This document shows positions 1-5,893 of a stretch of 7,773 bases of DNA, piece by piece; the first letter of the stretch is position 1, and the number at the start of each line of letters is the position of its first letter. This DNA is from Bacteroidales bacterium (GTDB taxonomy: Bacteria; Bacteroidota; Bacteroidia; Bacteroidales; Dysgonomonadaceae): positions 1-7,773 of the forward strand of contig JAAYFR010000457.1 in assembly GCA_012728155.1 (NCBI GenBank), given 5' to 3'. The notes beneath the pieces were generated by a model. That model worked only from the letters and a program-made list of their open reading frames with translations. It was not told the DNA's origin and did no database searches. A program made the translations under genes and the position numbers.

Positions 1-1
1 C

Positions 2-1072
2 CATTCGACGGATGCGGGGCATGATCACGACCATTCTTCCGGAGAAACGGATGAGATTCACTTCTCCCGTCAACAGGCCGAAGTGGTCGGTCTCGAAGTG
101 GAGCAGGTCGCTCCTGCCCCTTTCAGCTATGTGATCAAGACCAGCGGACATATCCAGGCGGCACAGGGCGATGAGGTGATTATCGCGGCGACTTCCAACG
201 GGATTGTCTCATATACCAATTCCTCCCTTACCGATGGGAGCGCTGTCAAGTCCGGTCACTCCATCGTGACCATATCCGCCAAGGACCTTCTTGAAGGGGA
301 ACCATCGACCAAAGCCAAGATAGAGTTCGAAACGGCCGAGAAGGAGTTCCAGCGGGCAGAACTGTTGGTCAAGGATCAGATTATTTCCACCAAAGAGTTT
401 GAACAGGCCCGTCTCCGCTACGAAACCGCCAAGACGACCTATAATGCACAGGCATCGAATATGACCGCCCAGGGTGTGAGGGTCACCTCCCCCATCAACG
501 GATATATCAAAAACCGGATGGTGGCGCAGGGAGAGTATGTGTCGGTGGGGCAACCCATTGTGACCGTCTCCCAAAACAGACGGCTACAACTGCGGGCGGA
601 AGTGTCGGAAAAAGATTACAAGAGAGTCAAAAATATTACCTCGGCCAATTTCAAACCGGCTTACGACGATCAGGTCCATCGACTTTCCGATTTGAACGGA
701 CGGCTGTTGTCGTTCGGCAGATCGGCGGACGGACAATCATTCTTCATTCCCGTCACATTTGAATTCGACAATGTGGGAGACTTCCTTCCGGGTGCTTTCT
801 CGGAAGTTTATCTGTTGGCCAATCCGCAAGAGGATGTGATCTCGGTACCCGCCTCATCCCTCACCGAAGAGCAGGGACTCTATTTCGTCTACCTGCAATT
901 AGAAGAGGAGCATTACAAGAAACAGGAGGTCACCCCCGGTCAAAGCGACGGTAGAAGAGTACAAATCGTTTCGGGACTGAAACCGGGCGACAAGGTGGTC
1001 ACCAAAGGGGTTTATCAGGTGAAGCTGGCAGCTATTTCGTCGGTGATGCCGGAAGGGCACCATCATCACTAA
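2..1072 (+). CDS. Periplasmic adaptor (membrane fusion protein) of an RND heavy-metal efflux system, CusB/CzcB-like, 5'-partial
   Basis: The protein bridges the inner-membrane RND pump and the outer-membrane channel and may itself bind metal in the periplasm. The frame is open from base 2, so the GTG at 83 is an internal Val codon (EVVGLEV) and the true start and signal or lipoprotein peptide lie upstream; 356 residues are visible. Counting from codon 83, a lipoyl/barrel-sandwich half lies at about 30-65, a charged alpha-hairpin at about 75-130, the second lipoyl half at about 131-163 (VTSPINGYI, then GEYVSVGQPIVTV), a beta-barrel at about 167-245, and a membrane-proximal domain at about 250-318 (LKPGDKVVTKGVYQVK). 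The visible N-terminal stretch is His/Asp-rich (GHDHDH) and the protein ends in GHHHH, suggesting metal-binding tails. The pump gene follows after 18 bp, so the two are almost surely co-transcribed. Family assignment is firm; the metal (Cu/Ag or Co/Zn/Cd) is not settled. Confidence 0.93.
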   Translation, partial: HSTDAGHDHDHSSGETDEIHFSRQQAEVVGLEVEQVAPAPFSYVIKTSGHIQAAQGDEVIIAATSNGIVSYTNSSLTDGSAVKSGHSIVTISAKDLLEGEPSTKAKIEFETAEKEFQRAELLVKDQIISTKEFEQARLRYETAKTTYNAQASNMTAQGVRVTSPINGYIKNRMVAQGEYVSVGQPIVTVSQNRRLQLRAEVSEKDYKRVKNITSANFKPAYDDQVHRLSDLNGRLLSFGRSADGQSFFIPVTFEFDNVGDFLPGAFSEVYLLANPQEDVISVPASSLTEEQGLYFVYLQLEEEHYKKQEVTPGQSDGRRVQIVSGLKPGDKVVTKGVYQVKLAAISSVMPEGHHHH

Positions 1073-1076
1073 CCAC

Positions 1077-1085
1077 AAAGAGGAA
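1077..1085 (+). promoter_or_regulatory. Ribosome binding site of the RND pump gene
   Basis: The purine-rich AAAGAGGAA ends 5 bases before the ATG at 1091 and lies in the 18-bp gap after the adaptor stop. It is the clearest Shine-Dalgarno-like site in the window and supports ATG 1091 as the start. The channel gene downstream has nothing comparable. Confidence 0.6.
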
Positions 1086-1090
1086 TCGCT

Positions 1091-4000
1091 ATGCTGAACA
1101 AGATAATCAAATTTTCGCTGAACAACCGGATGGTGGTGTTAGTCGCCGCCGTCCTGCTGATGGTCACGGGATTATATACCGCCAGCAATATGGAGGTGGA
1201 TGTGTTTCCCGACTTGAACGCGCCGACTGTCGTGGTGATGACCGAAGCACAGGGGATGGCACCCGAAGAGGTGGAACAGTTAGTCACCTTCCCCATAGAG
1301 ACTGCCCTGAACGGGGCGACCGACGTGCGTCGTGTCCGCTCCTCTTCCACCACCGGATTCTCGATCGTATGGGTGGAGTTCGACTGGGGAACCGATATTT
1401 ACCTCGCCCGCCAAATCGTCTCCGAGAAACTGTCCGAAGTGAGAAACGCACTCCCTGATTATGTCGGCAACCCCACCTTAGGACCGCAATCCTCCATCCT
1501 GGGCGAGCTGATCACCATCGGGCTGACCTCCGACTCCACTTCGCTCAGGGATCTGCGCACATTGGCCGACTGGACCATCCGCACACGACTGCTATCTATC
1601 GGCGGTGTGGCACAGGTGACCGTCATCGGCGGCGAGATCAAAGAGTACCAGATATTGTTTAATCCCGGAAAGATGAAGCACTACAACATCAGCTTGGATG
1701 AGGTGATCAACGTGGTGAAGGGAATGAACCAGAACGCTTCGGGCGGCGTATTGTACGAATATGGGAACGAGTATATCATCCGTGGCATCCTCTCCACCAA
1801 CCAGGTGGAAGCAATAGGGAAATCAGTGGTGAAGTGTGTGGACGACCTACCTATATTGATTGAAAATATCGCCGACGTGCAAATTGGCGATAAGGCACCC
1901 AAACTGGGAGTCGCTTCCGAAAAAGGGAAACCGGCCGTATTGGTGACGGTCACCAAACAGCCCAACATCAATACAGTGGAGCTGACCCATAAGATAGAGC
2001 ACGCGCTGGCGGACATCCAACAGAATCTTCCTGCCGACGTGAAGGTGAGTAGCGACATCTACCGCCAATCCCGTTTTATCGAAAGCTCCATCAACAATAT
2101 CAAAAAGGCGCTATTGGAAGGAGGAATTTTCGTGGTGATTATCCTCTTTATCTTCCTGATGAATGTGCGAACGACAGTTATTTCACTGGTCACCATTCCG
2201 CTCTCGTTGGTATCGGCAGTTTTGACCCTGCAGTTCATGGGGCTGACCGTCAACACTATGAGCCTGGGCGGTATGGCCATCGCCATCGGGTCGCTGGTCG
2301 ACGACGCAATTGTGGATGTGGAAAATGTCTTCAAGCGACTGCGGGAAAACCGGCTCAAACCGAAAGAGGAGCAGAAAAGCGTGCGAACAATCGTATATGA
2401 GGCATCGAAAGAGGTACGCATGCCCATCCTCTACTCCACTTTTATCATCATCGCCAGTTTCGTGCCGTTGTTCTTCCTTTCCGGAATTGAAGGGCGTATG
2501 CTGGTACCCCTCGGCATCGCATTTATCGCGGCACTCACCGCATCCACCATCGTCGCGTTGACGCTGACACCGGTACTGTGCAGTTACCTGTTGGGAAAAT
2601 CGAGGAAGGGAGATGATGCTCCCGAAAAGGAGGCTTTCGTCGCCAGAAATCTGAAAGCGGTTTACCGGCATGCGTTAAGCTGGTCGCTCAACCATAAAAA
2701 ATGGGTGCTGGGCGGCACCGGAGCAGTGGTGGTGGCAGCAATCATCCTCTTCTTTACCCTTGGCCGCAGCTTCCTCCCCCCGTTCAACGAAGGGTCATTC
2801 ACCATCAGTGTCAGTACCCTTCCCGGCATCTCGTTAGAGGAGTCGGACAGGCTGGGCCGGATAGCGGAAGAGTTGCTACTCTCCATTCCCGAAATACAGA
2901 CGACCGGCCGCAAGACCGGACGGGCCGAGCTGGATGAACATGCCTTGGGTGTGAATCTGTCGGAGATTGAGGCGCCATTCATTTTGGGCAAGCGCTCAAA
3001 AGAGGAGCTGTTGGGAGAAGTGCGGGAAAAACTGAAACTGCTCCCCGGCGCAAATATCGAAATCGGACAACCGATATCGCACCGTATCGACCATATGCTC
3101 TCGGGCACTATGGCGAATATCGCCATCAAGCTGTTCGGCACCGACCTCAACCGGATGTACAGTATCGGTAACCGGATCAAAGCGGCTATCGAGGAGGTGG
3201 AAGGGATTGCCGACCTGAATGTGGAGCAGCAGATCGAGCGGCCGCAGTTGAAGATAGAGCCCAGACGGGAACTGCTGGCGAAATACGGCATCTCACTGCC
3301 CGAATTCGGAGAGATCATCAATGTGATGCTGGCCGGTGAAGCGGTCTCCCAGGTCTATGAGGGGAATAACACATTCGATCTCACCTTGAAGGTGAACGAT
3401 GAGAGCCGGTCGACCATGGATCAGATCAAAAACCTGATTGTGGATGCCAATGGCCGGAAAGTGGCATTGGAAAATATTGCGGAGATCACCTCCTCCACCG
3501 GTCCCAACACCATCAACCGGGAGAACGTCTCGCGCAAGTTGGTCGTCTCGGCAAACGTAGCCGGTCGCGATTTGAGGGGAGTGGTCAACGATATCCAGAA
3601 GATAGTCGGAGAAGAGATCGATCTGCCCGAAGGGTATCATATCGAGTATGGCGGCCAATTCGAGAGCGAGCAGGTAGCCTCCCGAATGCTGCTAATCACC
3701 TCCCTCTTCTCCATCATGGTGATCTTCTTACTGCTCTATGCCCAGTTCAAGAGTGTGAGGCAGTCGACGGTGATACTGCTCAACCTGCCGTTGGCATTGA
3801 TCGGAGGGGTATTTGTCATCTTCTTCACCAACGGGGAGCTGAGTATCCCCGCCATCATCGGATTTATATCGCTTTTCGGCATCGCCACTCGGAACGGGAT
3901 GTTGTTGATCACCCGGTATAACGATTTACAGAAAGAGGGGCATTCAAAATTTGAGAGCGTCATGATCGGTTCATTGGATCGACTCAATCCCATCCTGATG

Positions 4001-4207
4001 ACCGCATTGACATCCGCTTTGGCGCTGATCCCCCTCGTGATAGGTGGCGACTTGTCGGGTAACGAGATACAAAGCCCGATGGCGAAAGTCATCCTGGGCG
4101 GACTACTCACTTCCACCTTCCTGAACGGTTTTATCATTCCGATCATGTATCTGATTACCGATAGGAAAAAGGTTAAAACAGCGACTTTACAAGACGACAA
4201 TTTTTAA
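1091..4207 (+). CDS. Inner-membrane RND heavy-metal efflux pump, CusA/CzcA family
   Basis: This is the proton-driven pump of the tripartite system, expected to work as a trimer in the inner membrane. At 1038 aa it is full length for the family. TM1 is at about 13-31, a first periplasmic region follows, then TM2-6 at about 337-500, TM7 at about 539-558, a second periplasmic region, and TM8-12 at about 866-1020. The TM4 signature is GSLVDDAIVDVEN, with D404, D405, D409 and E411. D404 and E411 align by eye with the relay residues D405 and E412 of E. coli CusA, but D405 and D409 are extra acids. The motif is not the DFG..DGA form of CzcA. In TM10 the sequence is GIATRNGM, with R934 and N935 where I recall E939 of CusA. 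The CusA methionine triad is mostly missing: S573 and L623 occupy two sites, with M669 near the third. Family membership is certain. Metal specificity is open, and a less-studied heavy-metal subclass is plausible. Confidence 0.95.
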   Translation: MLNKIIKFSLNNRMVVLVAAVLLMVTGLYTASNMEVDVFPDLNAPTVVVMTEAQGMAPEEVEQLVTFPIETALNGATDVRRVRSSSTTGFSIVWVEFDWGTDIYLARQIVSEKLSEVRNALPDYVGNPTLGPQSSILGELITIGLTSDSTSLRDLRTLADWTIRTRLLSIGGVAQVTVIGGEIKEYQILFNPGKMKHYNISLDEVINVVKGMNQNASGGVLYEYGNEYIIRGILSTNQVEAIGKSVVKCVDDLPILIENIADVQIGDKAPKLGVASEKGKPAVLVTVTKQPNINTVELTHKIEHALADIQQNLPADVKVSSDIYRQSRFIESSINNIKKALLEGGIFVVIILFIFLMNVRTTVISLVTIPLSLVSAVLTLQFMGLTVNTMSLGGMAIAIGSLVDDAIVDVENVFKRLRENRLKPKEEQKSVRTIVYEASKEVRMPILYSTFIIIASFVPLFFLSGIEGRMLVPLGIAFIAALTASTIVALTLTPVLCSYLLGKSRKGDDAPEKEAFVARNLKAVYRHALSWSLNHKKWVLGGTGAVVVAAIILFFTLGRSFLPPFNEGSFTISVSTLPGISLEESDRLGRIAEELLLSIPEIQTTGRKTGRAELDEHALGVNLSEIEAPFILGKRSKEELLGEVREKLKLLPGANIEIGQPISHRIDHMLSGTMANIAIKLFGTDLNRMYSIGNRIKAAIEEVEGIADLNVEQQIERPQLKIEPRRELLAKYGISLPEFGEIINVMLAGEAVSQVYEGNNTFDLTLKVNDESRSTMDQIKNLIVDANGRKVALENIAEITSSTGPNTINRENVSRKLVVSANVAGRDLRGVVNDIQKIVGEEIDLPEGYHIEYGGQFESEQVASRMLLITSLFSIMVIFLLLYAQFKSVRQSTVILLNLPLALIGGVFVIFFTNGELSIPAIIGFISLFGIATRNGMLLITRYNDLQKEGHSKFESVMIGSLDRLNPILMTALTSALALIPLVIGGDLSGNEIQSPMAKVILGGLLTSTFLNGFIIPIMYLITDRKKVKTATLQDDNF

Positions 4208-4220
4208 TTAAGCTATTCAG

Positions 4221-5399
4221 ATGAAGACTATTATAACAACCCTGTTGGTATTGTTTGCAGGTACCAACTTGAATGCCCAGACAAATATCAATTCCCTGTT
4301 GACTTCGATAGAGGAGAACAATACCACCCTGCAATCGCTTCGGGAAAGTGCGGAGGCGCATAAATTGGAGAACAAGACCGGTATCTATCTCGAAAATCCG
4401 GAAGTCGGTTTTGACTACCTCTGGGGTAACCCGTCGGATATAGGCAAACGTACCGATTTCAGCGTGATGCAGTCATTCGACATGGCAACCATTACCGGTA
4501 TGAAAAGCAAAGCGGCCAACAAGCAGAATGTGTTGGTCGACTGGCAATATAAAGCCGACCGGATGAATATCCTGCTGGAAGCAAAACTGTACTGCATCGA
4601 TCTGATTTACTACAATGCGCTGAGAAAGGAGCTCGACCTGCGCCTGCAACATGCCAGGACGATTGCCAACGGTTACGGAGACCGGCTCAACTCCGGTGAT
4701 GTGAGTCGGCTCGAGTACAACAAGGCACAACTCAACCTGTCATCGGTCCTGGGAGAAATTTCCCGTATCGATGTGGAACGTAATGCGCTGCTGGAGCAAC
4801 TCAAACGGCTGAACGGAGGAAAAGATATTGTGCTGGATGATGACCGGTACGATGAAGTGTTGCTTCCACCCTTGTTCGACGACTGGTTTGAGCGGACAAT
4901 CGCGCAAAATCCCTTGCTGGCTTATGCCCGGCAGGAAGTAGAGGTAAGCAAACAACAGGTCTCATTACGTAGAATGCAGGGGCTACCCTCCCTCTCTGCC
5001 GGCTATATGAGTGAAAAGGCGGTGGGCGAGCAGTTTCAGGGCCTCTCGGTCGGCATCTCCATCCCCTTATGGGAGAACAAGAACCGGGTGAAGCAGGCCA
5101 AAGCGGCGGTCAGGGCAGCCGAATCAAGGGCTGAGGACAGCCGACTGCAGCTCTATAACCAGTTGCAGCTGCTCTACAACCGTACTGCCGGTTTAAAGGT
5201 GGCAACCGAACAATACCAACAATCATTAGAGATGGCTAACAGCACCGAATTGCTGAAGAAAGCCTTGGATACGGGAGAGATATCGCTGTTGGAATATATG
5301 GTAGAAATGGGGTTATACTACGACACCATCAACCATGTGTTAGAAACCGAAAGGGATTTCCAGAAAGCATTCGCGGAATTATCGGCCGTGGAACTTTAA
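4221..5399 (+). CDS. TolC-family outer-membrane efflux channel, CusC/CzcC-like
   Basis: This is the outer-membrane and periplasmic tunnel of the efflux system and completes the adaptor-pump-channel unit. A signal peptide covers residues 1-19 (MKTIITTLLVLFAG, then LNA before Gln20); there is no lipobox Cys. Two outer-membrane efflux protein repeats follow at about 25-200 and 205-390. Each has long Gln/Leu/Glu-rich helices typical of the TolC coiled-coil barrel, for example around 130-190 and 285-345, and beta-strand segments such as GLSVGISIPLWENKNRV that begin the second repeat's membrane part. At 392 aa it is shorter than classic TolC or CusC (about 450-490 aa) but in the range of CzcC-like Bacteroidota proteins. 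The start at 4221 is supported by the signal peptide. It lies 13 bp after the pump stop with no convincing Shine-Dalgarno site, so translational coupling or an A/T-rich leader is likely. Confidence 0.92.
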   Translation: MKTIITTLLVLFAGTNLNAQTNINSLLTSIEENNTTLQSLRESAEAHKLENKTGIYLENPEVGFDYLWGNPSDIGKRTDFSVMQSFDMATITGMKSKAANKQNVLVDWQYKADRMNILLEAKLYCIDLIYYNALRKELDLRLQHARTIANGYGDRLNSGDVSRLEYNKAQLNLSSVLGEISRIDVERNALLEQLKRLNGGKDIVLDDDRYDEVLLPPLFDDWFERTIAQNPLLAYARQEVEVSKQQVSLRRMQGLPSLSAGYMSEKAVGEQFQGLSVGISIPLWENKNRVKQAKAAVRAAESRAEDSRLQLYNQLQLLYNRTAGLKVATEQYQQSLEMANSTELLKKALDTGEISLLEYMVEMGLYYDTINHVLETERDFQKAFAELSAVEL

Positions 5400-5477
5400 C
5401 AAAATCACCTTTCATCTATTTTTTAATTTGGCGATTACCCTTTTTCATGCTATTTTCGTAGGCTAAAAGAAAAAATA
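5400..5477 (+). other. Intergenic gap between the efflux unit and the DUF3127 gene
   Basis: This 78-bp AT-rich gap contains a promoter candidate at 5427-5458. I found no strong hairpin that would terminate the efflux transcript here, only T-rich runs at about 5417-5426 and 5441-5445. Read-through from the efflux genes into the DUF3127 gene is therefore possible. Confidence 0.5.
5427..5458 (+). promoter_or_regulatory. Bacteroidota-type primary sigma factor promoter candidate
   Basis: A TTTG element at 5427-5430 is followed, after 20 bases, by TATTTTCG at 5451-5458. These resemble the Bacteroides -33 TTTG and -7 TAnnTTTG elements, with one mismatch in the -7 box. Transcription would begin around 5463-5467, leaving a leader of about 10-15 bases before the ATG at 5478. 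The leader is A-rich, which is usual for Bacteroidota translation starts. The call rests on motif and spacing only. Confidence 0.5.
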
Positions 5478-5852
5478 ATGCAACTGACAGCGAAACTCAT
5501 TCAAGTTCTGCCGCTTCAATCCGGCACGGGGAGAAACGGGGAGTGGAAGAAACAAGATATTATTGTGGAGACACAAGACCAATATCCCAAAAAGATTTGT
5601 GTCTCCTTATGGGGAACGAAATTCCAGCATGTCCCACTCAATACCGGCGAAATGTACACCATCGATTTCGATGTGGAAAGCAGGGAGTTCAACGGCAGAT
5701 GGTACACCGACGTGAAAGCGTGGAAAGTGGAAGCGAAAGCTACACAAAAAGCCGCCCCCGCTCCCTATCCCAATAGCAACTATGGAGAAGTACCCCCGCC
5801 GGAAAATCCGTTCAGCGAAGCCAATGAGGAAATTGACGATATCCCGTTTTAA
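5478..5852 (+). CDS. DUF3127 family protein with OB-fold-like core and SSB-like C-terminal tip
   Basis: The 124-aa protein is soluble, with no signal peptide or membrane segment. Residues 1-88 form a beta-rich core, with strands around 3-12, 24-33, 39-46, 58-68 and 73-86 (GRWYTDVKAWKV), as in small OB-fold nucleic-acid-binding proteins. I recognise it as DUF3127. Residues 89-118 are a Lys/Ala/Pro/Asn-rich, probably disordered linker. The end, IDDIPF (119-124), closely matches the acidic-hydrophobic tip of bacterial SSB (DDDIPF in E. coli), which docks onto DNA repair and replication partners. The layout of core, flexible linker and tip mirrors SSB in shorter form. A role in single-stranded DNA or partner-protein binding is inference; no function is established to my knowledge. 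The start is supported by a promoter candidate just upstream and by the usual N-terminus of the family. The gene converges on the GH20 gene. Confidence 0.88.
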   Translation: MQLTAKLIQVLPLQSGTGRNGEWKKQDIIVETQDQYPKKICVSLWGTKFQHVPLNTGEMYTIDFDVESREFNGRWYTDVKAWKVEAKATQKAAPAPYPNSNYGEVPPPENPFSEANEEIDDIPF

Positions 5853-5893
5853 TTGAAGGAGTAGCTTTGCATTCTTTACGCTATCCTTCAATT
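5851..5893. terminator. Hairpin shared by two converging genes, probable bidirectional terminator
   Basis: The left arm 5851-5865 (AATTGAAGGAGTAGC) pairs with the right arm 5880-5893 (GCTATCCTTCAATT), giving 14 base pairs with one bulged G at 5861 and a 14-base loop. It overlaps the last two bases of the DUF3127 stop (5850-5852) and all of the GH20 stop (5888-5890). It can fold from either strand. Neither side has a long U-tract, so it may act as a weak terminator or as a 3'-end stabiliser. Confidence 0.6.

Noticed and set aside
83..85. GTG as the start codon of the adaptor
   Set aside because: The frame is open upstream to base 2 with a plausible His-rich adaptor N-terminus, and a start here would remove the signal peptide.
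1058..1069. Four His codons at the adaptor end as an engineered affinity tag
   Set aside because: The run is short, uses mixed CAC/CAT codons and sits in an intact operon followed by a natural ribosome binding site; such His-rich ends are common in metal efflux adaptors.
2183..2671. Open frame of 162 codons on the minus strand inside the pump gene
   Set aside because: It overlaps the highly conserved TM4-TM6 coding region, and its His/Gln/Asp-rich translation resembles no family I know.
2662..3321. Open frame of 219 codons on the minus strand inside the pump gene
   Set aside because: It lies fully opposite the conserved RND reading frame and its translation is Ser/Arg/Pro-rich with no recognisable domain. 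It is a shadow of the real gene.
5145..5180. Short repeated stretch (LQLYNQ / LQLLYN) in the channel gene
   Set aside because: It is a heptad-like coiled-coil pattern expected in TolC helices and not a DNA repeat of separate meaning.
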